DNA from: Cardiocondyla obscurior
Taxonomy: Eukaryota > Arthropoda > Insecta > Hymenoptera > Formicidae
Assembly: GCF_019399895.1 (NCBI RefSeq)
Contig: NC_091885.1
Span: forward strand, 124,001 to 188,000
Length of the DNA stretch: 64,000 nucleotides
Direction of reading: 5' to 3'
Part shown: positions 55,979 to 64,000 of the stretch, one piece after another
Position numbering within the stretch: position 1 is the first letter of the stretch
Layout: each line of letters begins with the position of its first letter
The notes under the pieces: generated by a model
Databases searched by the model: none
Told to the model about the DNA's origin: nothing
What the model saw: the letters and a program-made list of their open reading frames with translations, nothing else
Program-made: the position numbers and the translations under genes

Positions 55979-57039
55979 AGTGCTGCGGCAAAGGTTTGTT
56001 GAATCGCGCGATAAACGCCCTCCCCTTCGAACTGCACATCCCCGGTTATCAATTTTGCGGGCCGGGAACTCGACTGAAGGAACGCATAGCGAGAGGCGAT
56101 CGAGGCGTTAATCCGTTGGACGAAGCGTGTCGCGAGCACGACTTGGCGTACGCGCGAAGCAACGATCTCACAGATAGACACGCAGCGGACAAAGAACTCG
56201 CCAAGAGAGCGGGAAAACGCGTTATAGCGAAAGATTCAGGCTTACGCGAGAGAGCCGCCGCAGCAGCCGTGTGGGCTGCGATGAAAGCTAAAACGAAAAT
56301 TGGGATGGGTATGTCGACTAGAAAGAACAGGTTGAGGACTGTGAGAAACAGAACGATTACGAAGAGGAGAAGAAGAAGTACGATTCGCAAAAAACGCATG
56401 CTTCCAACAGCAAAGCGCGGTGGCATGCTGCCGATCATTCCGATTCTCGGCGCAGTCGGATCACTTGTCGGTGGAGCCGCGAGTATAGCGAGAGCCGTAA
56501 ACGAGAGAAAAGCTGCTCGCGCGGCAGCCGGTGGATCCGGCGTACATCTGGCCCCGTACAACGGTGGACGGGGTCTCTCTCTCAAGCCGTACAGGTACGG
56601 CAGAGGTATGACTGTTGCGAAGAGAGGAAGAAAAAAAAACGTCGAGCAGACGTTAAAAATGCCTTTGGGTGCGACTACAAACGTGCAGTTGAATCATCTG
56701 GCCAGACGTATGCGCGTTCCTTATTTCAGAGGCGTCTTTATGCGCGACACCCTACCTATGAGTGGTGCGCGTACAAACGAGAGCGGTATCGTGAACCTGG
56801 ACAACGTGACGGGTCCGGGGACTCACTGGGTAGCGTACGCCAAAAGAGGAAATCGCGTCGCGTACTTTGACGGCTTCGGTAATCTCCGACCGCCCATAGA
56901 ATTGGTGAGATATCTCGGAGTCGACGTCTCGTCGATAGAATACAATCGACGATCCTATCAAACGTACGATCAGAGTATCTGTGGACAGCTGTGTCTGCGA
57001 TTTTTAAGTACGATCGACGCGATTACGTTTAAAAACTGA
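55810..57039 (+). CDS. PRO: PLA2-like + pX/pVI-like + adenovirus-type cysteine protease polyprotein
   Basis: The open frame begins at 55810 but the first ~55 codons overlap the previous gene in another frame, so the true start is probably near 55975, where no ATG exists; a non-ATG start or short leader splice is possible. Order: a phospholipase A2 domain like that of parvovirus VP1 (GYQFCGPGTRL calcium loop, CREHDLAY catalytic His-Asp), a very basic segment (TKRRRRSTIRKKR), a hydrophobic Gly-rich part resembling adenovirus pX/pVI (GGMLPIIPILGAVGSLVGGA), and a C-terminal protease with GTHWVAY (His), DGFGN and SICGQLC (Cys). PLA2 would act on membranes during entry and the protease matures the capsid. 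The frame has no stop. Fusion of these parts is seen in other insect Polintons, from memory. Confidence 0.85.
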   Translation: MGQTSRALDGRSGGSNLPQVPRALQSTLARNAHRRTCSVNPRVRRVSTSSTASSEVKCCGKGLLNRAINALPFELHIPGYQFCGPGTRLKERIARGDRGVNPLDEACREHDLAYARSNDLTDRHAADKELAKRAGKRVIAKDSGLRERAAAAAVWAAMKAKTKIGMGMSTRKNRLRTVRNRTITKRRRRSTIRKKRMLPTAKRGGMLPIIPILGAVGSLVGGAASIARAVNERKAARAAAGGSGVHLAPYNGGRGLSLKPYRYGRGMTVAKRGRKKNVEQTLKMPLGATTNVQLNHLARRMRVPYFRGVFMRDTLPMSGARTNESGIVNLDNVTGPGTHWVAYAKRGNRVAYFDGFGNLRPPIELVRYLGVDVSSIEYNRRSYQTYDQSICGQLCLRFLSTIDAITFKN

Positions 57040-57075
57040 CGTCGCGACATACTTCGTCTCAGTATCGCTTCGAAC

Positions 57076-57828
57076 ATGTCGATCACGCTCACGTTAACCG
57101 GTAGGAGCAGCGTTCTCCATTCGAGCTACTCACCGGCGTTGGATTTCAGCGACGGTGATTACGAGCTCGGTCTCACGGACTTTGCGACTTACAACACCAT
57201 ACCGAACGTCGATTCTACAAACAATAAATTCTACTACGGCACGGACGGCAAGGAAATTACGATTCCCGAGGGATCGTATGAGATACAGGCAATAGACAAA
57301 TTTTTGAAACATGCGATGCCGCGACAACGCGACACCGCCGATGGTAATCGTAATGAGAAGAGCGAGAAGAACGATGATTTCTCGATAACGATTCGCGCAA
57401 ACTTCAACACTATGAAAAGCGAGATCAAATCAGCGTACACGGTAAACTTTTCGAAACCAAACTCGTTGGGACCGCTTCTCGGATTCTCGCCACACCGCGT
57501 ACTGCAACCGCGAAAATGGCACGAGTCCGACTTACCGATCAATATAATCAACCTGAATATTATCCGCATCGAATGTAACGTAACCGCGGGAGCGTACTGC
57601 AACGGCGAACGCATGCACACGATTCACGAGTTTTCACCGAAAGTGCCACCAGGATATAAGATCACGGAAACGCCCACGCAAGTCATTTACCTGCCGATCA
57701 TCGTGCGATACGTTACGGATCTCACGATACGCGTCACCAACCAGAACGGTCGACCGCTCGACTTTCGCGGAGAGGAGATCACCGTCAGATTGCACGTGCG
57801 ACAACAACAACGACGACCACAACGATAA
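57076..57828 (+). CDS. Polinton minor capsid (penton-like) protein
   Basis: Intact, 250 residues, 36 bp after the protease. Beta-rich, with SPALDFSDGDYELGLTDFAT, YNTIPNVDSTNNKFYY, a Lys/Glu-rich insert, GPLLGF and VIYLPIIVRYVTDLTIRVTN followed by LDFRGEEITVRLHVR. These are the conserved blocks of the single-jelly-roll minor capsid protein of Polintons. It would form the vertices of an icosahedral shell. Confidence 0.82.
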   Translation: MSITLTLTGRSSVLHSSYSPALDFSDGDYELGLTDFATYNTIPNVDSTNNKFYYGTDGKEITIPEGSYEIQAIDKFLKHAMPRQRDTADGNRNEKSEKNDDFSITIRANFNTMKSEIKSAYTVNFSKPNSLGPLLGFSPHRVLQPRKWHESDLPINIINLNIIRIECNVTAGAYCNGERMHTIHEFSPKVPPGYKITETPTQVIYLPIIVRYVTDLTIRVTNQNGRPLDFRGEEITVRLHVRQQQRRPQR

Positions 57829-57834
57829 CGTGGT

Positions 57835-58032
57835 ATGTTAATACCGAACAAAACGAGTCGCGTTACAACGATCAGTTTCGGTGCTGGGACGATCCAACAG
57901 CCTGAACCGCAACAACAACATTTCGCTGTAAATAGCGTCGAAAGGATAGGAAGAAGAAAAAAAAGATTAACCGAAACAAACGTTGAATTTCTGAGATCGC
58001 TCGGATTCGCTGTGCGAAATAACTTTATCTGA
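57835..58032 (+). CDS. Small basic Polinton protein, 65 aa
   Basis: ATG at 57835 lies 6 bp after the minor capsid stop, and its own stop is 3 bp before the major capsid ATG. The C-terminus KKRLTETNVEFLRSLGF resembles a short motif at the end of small ORFs beside the capsid gene in other Polintons. Role unknown. Confidence 0.5.
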   Translation: MLIPNKTSRVTTISFGAGTIQQPEPQQQHFAVNSVERIGRRKKRLTETNVEFLRSLGFAVRNNFI

Positions 58033-58035
58033 ACG

Positions 58036-59238
58036 ATGTCCGACATTTTGAATATCCGAGACGAACCGGTCTTCGACGATCGAATCGTCAAGATCGAGAC
58101 TCACGCTTACAATCCGTTCGCCAATACGACGTTCGAACACAGCGATGAGATAAGAATACCGATACAACAGCAAGATCTGTACACGCTACCGCACGATAGT
58201 TTTCTCTACGTCGAGGGAAAATTAACGAAGGGCAAGGTGGTTGCGGGAGCTGACGTGACTCTCGGAGACAACTGCATCGCCTTCATGTTCGACGAGATAC
58301 GATACGAGCTCGACGGTGTGGAGATCGATCGTAACCGAAATGTCGGCATAACCAGCACGCTGAAAAATTACGCGACTGTTTCGTCCAACAGGAGCGTGAT
58401 TCTGCGGAACGCGGGATGGCTCAGTCCCACGATCAATGCAAACGGTTACTTCAATTTCTGCGTACCGCTCAACATGCTGCTGGGATTTTGCGAGGACTAT
58501 AGACGCGTCGTGATCAACGCTCGTCACGAATTGATTCTCATACGAGCGCGCAACGACAACAATTGCCTGGTGGGCAGTTCCGCGGTCGAGCCTAAGGTTG
58601 ACTTGCTGAAAATACAATGGCGTATGCCTCACGTACTTTTAAACGAGGTAAAGAAATTGGCGATGTTGCGCACCTTGGAGAGCGGTCGATTCGTCAGTAT
58701 GGGATTTCGCTCATGGGATCTGTATGAGTTTCCGCTACTGCAACTCACGACCAAGCACTCGTGGGCCATCAAGACCGCCACGCAACTCGAGAAACCTCGA
58801 TACGTCATCTTCGCTCTGCAGACAGGTCGAAAGAACATCATGTCTGAGGACAACAGTCGTTTCGACGACTGCAAACTGACCAACGTGAAGCTCTATCTCA
58901 ACTCCGAGTGCTACCCGTACGACGATATGAACCTCGACTTTAGCAAACGTAGATACGCGATTCTCTACGACGCGTACGCGCGTTTCTGCAAAGAATATTA
59001 CGGCTACGAGTATCTCGAACCGAATCTCACCGTCACGTCGTTTCTGCTCAACGGTCCGTTCGTCATCATCGACTGCTCGCGTCAAAACGAGTCGGTTAAA
59101 ACCGCTACCGTGGACGTGAGATTAGAGTTTGAATGCAAGGACAATGTAGCGCCAAATACCACGGCTTACTGTCTCATCATACACGATCGTTTGGTTCAAT
59201 ACAATCCGTTGACCAACGTTGTACGTAAGATCACGTAG
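58036..59238 (+). CDS. MCP: Polinton major capsid protein (double jelly roll)
   Basis: Intact, 400 residues. Starts MSDILNIRDEPVFDDRI, then NPFANTTF, the helix-strand block IPIQQQDLYTLPHDSFLYVE, and ends near TAYCLIIHDRLVQY. These are conserved in Polinton hexon-like capsid proteins of the PRD1/adenovirus lineage. It would form capsomer trimers. No stops or shifts. Follows the 65-residue gene without a gap, so the block 55697-59238 is one compact array. Confidence 0.9.
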   Translation: MSDILNIRDEPVFDDRIVKIETHAYNPFANTTFEHSDEIRIPIQQQDLYTLPHDSFLYVEGKLTKGKVVAGADVTLGDNCIAFMFDEIRYELDGVEIDRNRNVGITSTLKNYATVSSNRSVILRNAGWLSPTINANGYFNFCVPLNMLLGFCEDYRRVVINARHELILIRARNDNNCLVGSSAVEPKVDLLKIQWRMPHVLLNEVKKLAMLRTLESGRFVSMGFRSWDLYEFPLLQLTTKHSWAIKTATQLEKPRYVIFALQTGRKNIMSEDNSRFDDCKLTNVKLYLNSECYPYDDMNLDFSKRRYAILYDAYARFCKEYYGYEYLEPNLTVTSFLLNGPFVIIDCSRQNESVKTATVDVRLEFECKDNVAPNTTAYCLIIHDRLVQYNPLTNVVRKIT

Positions 59239-59351
59239 AAATGATCTTCGACGTGTGTATGTAAAGCGGTGAATCGACGACCGTTGCGTATTCACTTCCA
59301 TTCCGTCGTATGCGTAACGTCGATAGAGAGAGAGAGATTGTCATCGTCGTC

Positions 59352-59594
59352 ATGAAACCATCAAAGTATCAACCGTCTTGTTGGTGCGATAACGCGAGTC
59401 GCATGAAGGAAGATAAAGGTACGCAAACGGATCCTAGATCGACGGATCACTTATTGAACAGAGGAATGACGTATCGAGTGACACCCTCGGGAAACACAGT
59501 GGTTGATGCATTCACGCAAACGGATAAAAAGTCGCGAACCGAACGACTTCAGGAACGCGTGACGGATTTTGTCTCGAAGCATTTAAAAAAGTAA
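59352..59594 (+). CDS. Small hydrophilic Polinton protein
   Basis: The frame is open from 59310, but the ATG at 59352 is preferred because upstream codons are basic and low-complexity. The product contains KGTQTD and FTQTDKKS, two QTD motifs, and a C-terminal helix (ERLQERVTDFVSKHLKK). TQT motifs bind dynein light chain LC8 in many proteins, so binding is possible. Not recognised otherwise. Confidence 0.45.
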   Translation: MKPSKYQPSCWCDNASRMKEDKGTQTDPRSTDHLLNRGMTYRVTPSGNTVVDAFTQTDKKSRTERLQERVTDFVSKHLKK

Positions 59595-59700
59595 TGCGAT
59601 TTGGAAAGGAGGGGGAAATTAACAAGACCAATGAATTTGCTCGCGCGTATTCAGTATTGTAACTTCCTTCGATTGAGTCGCATCGTCAAACGTCATCATC

Positions 59701-60252
59701 ATGTCCACACCAACGTTCGTCGATCTGCAAGGTTATCCCATTGGACGACGTTTCGTCGTGAAGGAAGCAGCGGTGCTGCGAGGTGGTGCCGTTCTCGCGC
59801 ATTACGTCTTTACGACTCCTATGTCGTGGGGTGCAGTATCGCGAGATGACAGACGTCTCGTTACCTGGCTGGTACGAAATCATCACGGTATAGCGTGGGA
59901 AGATGGGGACGTTCCATACAGTCGGGCTAAACGCCTGATCATCAGAGCCCTACAGAATGAGGAGGACTGCTACGATCACGCCATCGTATACGTTAAAGGA
60001 CTAGAAAAACGCGATTGGCTGCAAGATATGCTTGAAGAGGATTACTACGGCGACGATTATGATGATATCAAATTCTACACAGACAATCTGATCGTCAGGA
60101 ACATCGAAGAGGATTTTGAAAACATTGAATCGCTCAACGATTTGGACGATTCGAATACTTTCCGCTGTAGAAGACATTGCAAAAATTGCGCCGTACAAAA
60201 TGTATTTAAATTGTACAATTGGTGGCGTAACCATCAAAATGATGACGTATAA
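59701..60252 (+). CDS. Conserved Polinton protein (FVDLQG family), 183 aa
   Basis: Intact. Opens STPTFVDLQGYPIGRRFVVK, then HYVFTTPMSW, WLVRNHHGIAWEDGDVPY, DHAIVYVKGLEKRDWL, an acidic stretch, and CRRHCKNCAVQNVFKLYNWW. This order of blocks is common to an arthropod Polinton family. The fold resembles a nuclease start (VDLQ.. like VDIET) and the end has Cys/His pairs that could hold zinc; both readings are inference. AATAAA follows the stop at about 60257. Confidence 0.6.
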   Translation: MSTPTFVDLQGYPIGRRFVVKEAAVLRGGAVLAHYVFTTPMSWGAVSRDDRRLVTWLVRNHHGIAWEDGDVPYSRAKRLIIRALQNEEDCYDHAIVYVKGLEKRDWLQDMLEEDYYGDDYDDIKFYTDNLIVRNIEEDFENIESLNDLDDSNTFRCRRHCKNCAVQNVFKLYNWWRNHQNDDV

Positions 60253-60535
60253 TTTTGAATAAAAACTTTTTTTGTATCACATACCTATACATGTACGTCT
60301 TTCGATTATTTTACCCTCTCCCCAATCACCCCTTCTCTTAATTACCCTCTCCAAAAATTTTTCTAACTGCGTTTTATATTTCCCCACTCTATGCAAATTT
60401 TAATTAATGAAAGAGGGGATTTTTCGCAACCGTCCTCGACTCGAGGTACCCTCAGATCGTGCGATCAGTACATTCTTCGCTTTGGCCGCAGCAACGACTT
60501 CCTCTACGACTACGACTACGACTGCGAATACGACG

Positions 60536-60700
60536 ATGTATTACAACGAGAGAAACTGTTACGAAGTGCGTCGAAATGATTGCGGTGCTGAAGCCTCATC
60601 TAGCGAGAAAAATTTAACGAGTAAGTTTTTTCATTCTTATAAAATTAATTACTTCCAATTAATATATTTATATTCATAATTGCGTTTATTTAATTTCCAG
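60536..60700 (+). other. Possible first exon and 83-bp intron of the next gene
   Basis: The ATG at 60536 gives YYNERNCYEVRR up to the GTAAGT at 60618; TTTCCAG ends at 60700. Joined as written, the frame meets a stop soon after, so either there is a one-base defect or this exon is not used. Confidence 0.3.
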
Positions 60701-61262
60701 CATCTCGCCAAAACGATACGTGACGCGCTTACTCTGCCGGCGATACCCACTGACTCAAACGGGATACAAATATCTTGAGATCGGCGTGAACGTTGGCACG
60801 CGTTGTTTTGCGGAAATCATCATAGGTGATAATCGAGGAGATGAATTAACCATGTCGCTCGACACCTGGAAAGAACTGTGCGAGCATCGATGGACAATTC
60901 TGAATATGCTTCACGATCGACCGAAGCAACCGTACGACGTTGCGAACATAGGTTCGCTCACAGTACGAATTTGCCGCATGAACGAAATGAAACTTGTACG
61001 ACTCGAATCGGTCGACACACGTATGGCCATGACCGAAGCTACGTTCACGCGAATGCTGGATTTCGATGATTGCGTCTCTTTGACGTTCAACGTACTTAAC
61101 AAAGTCCTACCGAAGATCGACGACAAATACGAGCGATTTTGCAAAATCGCTTCCGCATCGAGGAATCGCACCGAGGCAGTGAGCGCTATACGCAGCAGCG
61201 ATTCCTTCGACGAACAACAAATTGTAGATTGCGAACTACTTGCGCTTGTAATAAATGTATAA
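60701..61262 (+). CDS. Conserved Polinton terminal protein, ~185 aa
   Basis: Frame open from the acceptor at 60700 to the TAA at 61260. Reads RRYPLTQTGYKYLEIGVNVG, IIIGDNRGDELTMSLDTWKE, SLTVRICRMNEMKLVRL and ends near ELLALVINV. From memory this pattern is the last gene of insect Polintons; role unknown. No ATG occurs before 60852 in this frame, so it needs a first exon (see 60536) or starts internally. The stop abuts the right TIR, and AATAAA lies at about 61296. Confidence 0.6.
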
Positions 61263-61268
61263 AACTGT

Positions 61269-62225
61269 GTAATATATTTTAACGCATATTCATAAAATAA
61301 ATATATAATTTTGTAATCGGCACGTATCATTTTTAATCGCTTCTATTCCATCCTTCATTTTATTATAATTGTGAGTCCGCCCTCGTTCGTATGCAACATA
61401 CGTATCTGAGTGAGAGAGAAACCAGATAATAAGGAGGAGCGATTAGCCGGGGGTGTACGTGCAGCGTCACCCGCATTCGAATCGTATGAGCGTGTACTAA
61501 ATTGTTTATAAACAATAGGCGGCGCGAACGGGTGCGAGCGAGTCGTAGTCGATGGTGACGAACGCGTGAACGAGAGCGAGCGAGAGGGAACGATAGGCGG
61601 CGCGAACGGGTGCGAGCGAGTCGTAGTCGATGGTGACGAACGCGTGAACGAGAGCGAGCGAGAGGAAACGATAGGCGGCGCGAACGGGTGCGAGCGAGTC
61701 GTAGTCGATGGTGACGAACGCGTGAACGAGAGCGAGCGAGAGGAAACGATAGGCGGCGCGAACGGGTGCGAGCGAGACGGAACGATGGGCGCGCGATCCT
61801 TTGCGATCCGCCGCCGCCCCGCCGCTCGCCGCCGCCGACGCCATGACTAAGACTCGCGTGATCACCCCCAACACCCACCCCCACCCCTTTACCCCCTGTA
61901 AAAATAAGACACCCCCCTTTTGAAAAAATTCCAACCCTTTGAAATTTGCGATGCCGCAGGAAAATACCGCGGCGCGATAACGCACTTATTTATTTTTAAA
62001 AATATCAAATTACGTAATTAAAATATCAAATTACGTAATTAAAATATCAAATTTCATAACTTTTATGTTATTGTTATATTTATAAACAATCGATTCCAAG
62101 AATCGCAGACAAAGGAGCGATTCCTGGAAAAACACCCCTCCCCGCGTGACGTCATTACCCCTCGCCCTAGGTCACACGGACACACTAACACGAATTGGTC
62201 CAGAACCGGCCTATACCCATCTACT
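61269..62225 (-). repeat. Polinton right terminal inverted repeat
   Basis: Complement of 37519-38305, about 960 bp here because its internal 78-bp repeat has about three units (starts near 61515, 61593, 61671, with a partial unit at 61749) against one on the left. Tip AGTAGATG on the minus strand at 62225. The GC-rich repeat gives open frames on both strands that are not genes. Confidence 0.9.
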
Positions 62226-62621
62226 AAGAGTTAAAGCGTGTGCAAATCAGAGAAAGAGTTGGCGTAGAACAGCGGGTTAGAGTAAATAAGTTTGAATAAG
62301 CAAAAATAAATAAAAGACAATTTTACCAAATACGTAAAAGACGTTGTATGATGGTAAATATGCGTTTTATCCGATAGAAAACATGAATAAGCTTATGAGT
62401 GTGTATTTCATGAAGAGAGAACAAAAAATAACGTTAGCGTAAAAGAGCATAATTAAGAATTCTTTGTCAAACCTTTTTTATAAACGAAAAATTGCTCTCA
62501 CTCCTAACACATACTACTTGCAACTTCGTACCAATGAAAACTTCTGGCTTTTTTCAAGTGCCTGTTATTTATTCTTCTTTAACCACACTATCACAGAAAT
62601 TAAATAGATTATTATATATAT
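62226..62621. repeat. Right flank: inverted copy of the repeat at 29.3 kb
   Basis: 62390-62610 is the complement of about 29308-29525, and weaker similarity continues to the Polinton tip. No coding. Confidence 0.7.
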
Positions 62622-62912
62622 TGTTACGCCCGGTATACGGAGCGGCATGAAGCTGCCAGCTCGCTCCGAGGTTTTGGTTCCCCGTTGCCAGGGGAACGAA
62701 GATTATTATTTATGGTTAAAAGACAGTTCTGTCTGCGACTCTGATCGGTGTGGTCGTCTCTGTATCGCTTGCATGTTCTTTATTAAATTGTTCTCGTTTT
62801 ACTTTTAAAATGTCTTCCTTTCTTTTGCGGAGTTCAGGCGCCGCGAGTATGTGAGTGAGAGTGTAAGAAACGCGAACTCGGAGACGTTCGCCGACCCGTT
62901 CCCGGCGTAACA
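62622..62912 (+). mobile_element. Solo LTR, 291 bp, TSD ATAT
   Basis: Begins TGTTACGCCCGGTATACGG, ends CGTTCCCGGCGTAACA. ATAT lies on both sides (62618-62621 and 62913-62916), though within a TA-rich tract. GC-rich body without coding. Confidence 0.75.
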
Positions 62913-62925
62913 ATATATATATATA

Positions 62926-63295
62926 CAATGGCTCACGAAAGTCTACATACACACCATTAGAATCCATATAATTCATCATACTTAAAGTCGATGCTTCGGA
63001 GATTTGAAGCTGTTTTAAAAATCAAAGGAGGAGTTACCAAATATTAATTTATTGTTTTTAACTTAAAACAGCATTATTTATTAGTGTATGTGAACTTTTG
63101 TAAGATTTTCGATAAACGTTATTTAAGTTTTTTGTTCATACATATATTTTTTTTTTTATTAAAATGTTTCATATGTTTACAGTATTAGTTTTTCATTATA
63201 AGGAATACCTTACTTTCGCTAATGTTTCCAAAAATAATTGTTTTAATGGTAAACTGCTGGTTTTTAATATGTATGTAGACTTTCGTGAGCCACTG
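62926..63295. mobile_element. Tc1/mariner-type MITE
   Basis: Terminal inverted repeats CAATGGCTCACGAAAGTCTA and complement of CAGTGGCTCACGAAAGTCTA, about 25 bp, flanked by TA. The 370-bp AT-rich interior has no frame. Confidence 0.85.
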
Positions 63296-64000
63296 TATAT
63301 ATAAACAAATCTTGCGCTTACCTTTCCGTGAAAAATAATCGTGGCATGTTGATTAAAACTGCTTGCTTACTTACAAAAACTTCTTTGTTTATTAAGTCTT
63401 GTACGTATCACTGCATGTAAATATAGAAATAAGAACGTTAGGACACTGTAAATATACGACTGAGGGTGGCAAGATAAAGTCATACGGAAAATTTCATGTA
63501 ATACGCACTTATCAGCAAGATCAAAATGACGAGGTTGTTCACTGTTGTTCATTACACTGATGGTTAATGTGTGTAAAACGTGAAGTGAGCCGGCACACGG
63601 TACGCACGTGTCCATACGTGTACGCAAGGGTTTCGTGACTTGTAGCCATTAAACACTAAAAAGGACGACGCACACATATCCGCAAGGGTCATGTGGCTTG
63701 AATAGCCTATGGAAGGACTGCGCGCAACAATGGCGGGCGCGCGTAAATACGAGCGCTGCAGCAATTAGAGGACTACGGCACATTTTGGTTTTAGGCTGAT
63801 TTTTGTAGCGAATTTGTAGCGAATTCTGTAGCGATTTAATAGCTACTAATATTCCTCACTATAATAGTATTCACTACCGTTCGAAAATCGATGGTCGAGT
63901 CGGCGATTTGTGCATCAGGAAAGTTCCCATTTTAGAAATATATTTATCTGCCAAACAGTTTTTATTAACAAAATATATATTATAATAATAGAAAGTTATT
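63296..64000. other. Unassigned DNA, no genes seen
   Basis: Short frames on the minus strand show no domain. CACGTGTCCATACGTGTACGCA at about 63606 and GTCATGTGGCTTGAATAGCC at about 63688 hint at a diverged ~85-bp repeat (compare GGGTTTCGTGACTTGTAGCC). Nothing else stands out. Confidence 0.4.

Larger units (their letters stand above)
37519..62225. mobile_element. Polinton/Maverick element, 24.7 kb
   Basis: Ends are AGTAGATGTATATAGGCCGG (left) and the inverse of AGTAGATGGGTATAGGCCGG (right). It encodes protein-primed PolB, retroviral-type integrase, packaging ATPase, capsid proteins and an adenovirus-like protease, the defining set of Polintons. Gene order: accessory genes, PolB (plus), integrase-DUF8207-ATPase (minus), then the structural block (plus). 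The flanks differ: gypsy gag on the left, pyrimidine-rich repeat on the right, and no directly abutting 6-bp duplication. Length includes a 2.7-kb LTR inserted in PolB. Confidence 0.95.

Noticed and set aside
61363..61985. Arg/Ser-rich frames of 94-173 codons in the right TIR
   Set aside because: They arise from the GC-rich 78-bp tandem repeat; the matching left TIR does not keep the same frames.
37513..62240. AGCGTG as the Polinton 6-bp target duplication
   Set aside because: It abuts the left tip, but on the right it lies 9 bp beyond the tip and the right flank is another repeat family; chance cannot be excluded.

Overview
The window looks like insect, probably ant or other hymenopteran, nuclear DNA. 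This is an inference from the short spliceosomal introns, an insect-type fatty-acid-synthase fragment, foldback MITEs beginning CAGGGTGTCC, BEL/Pao and gypsy-like retroelements, and above all an arthropod-type Polinton/Maverick. There is almost no ordinary host gene content; most of the 64 kb is nested mobile DNA.

Layout. 1-5.7 kb: a large DNA-transposon gene (Mutator-like transposase + YqaJ nuclease + Ulp1-like protease) broken by one stop codon, with subterminal repeats. 5.7-12 kb: foldback elements, including an 8-bp-TSD hAT MITE nested in a tRNA-headed foldback. 12-14.8 kb: the C-terminal third of a fatty acid synthase (KR, ACP, thioesterase) on the minus strand. 15.4-20.2 kb: satellite-like DNA built from inverted units inside a larger inverted repeat. 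20.2-23.6 kb: BEL/Pao remnants and a GC-rich LTR-like block. 23.8-34.2 kb: AT-rich DNA with two small spliced candidate genes (one RG-rich), degenerate pyrimidine-rich repeats, a 2.65-kb LTR carrying its own ORF, a 1.18-kb solo LTR and an array of small hairpins. 34.2-36.4 kb: a decayed Helitron-like coding region cut off by a gypsy-like LTR and gag.

37.5-62.2 kb is a 24.7-kb Polinton with terminal inverted repeats of about 0.8-0.95 kb. Its core set is PolB, integrase with chromodomain, a DUF8207-type protein, packaging ATPase, PLA2/pX-like/cysteine-protease polyprotein, minor and major capsid proteins and several small conserved ORFs. Capsid, ATPase, integrase and PLA2-protease frames are open. 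PolB (stop at codon 3, one-base shift, ExoI Glu to Lys), the DUF8207 gene and both RING genes are broken, so this copy is probably not autonomous.

The least expected part is the 5' accessory module of the Polinton (40.0-44.3 kb): two convergent CCCH-zinc-finger + RING (makorin-like) genes, a Tudor-domain gene and a Cys-rich acidic protein gene. The last two are divergent around a triplicated ~143-bp repeat with a TATA box on each side. They carry short introns of eukaryotic type. Tudor and RING proteins suggest interference with host small-RNA or ubiquitin pathways, but that role is inference. PolB also carries a small intron that was later filled by a 2.7-kb ORF-bearing LTR in antisense. That LTR and its relative at 26.6-29.2 kb both form their start codon across a splice junction.
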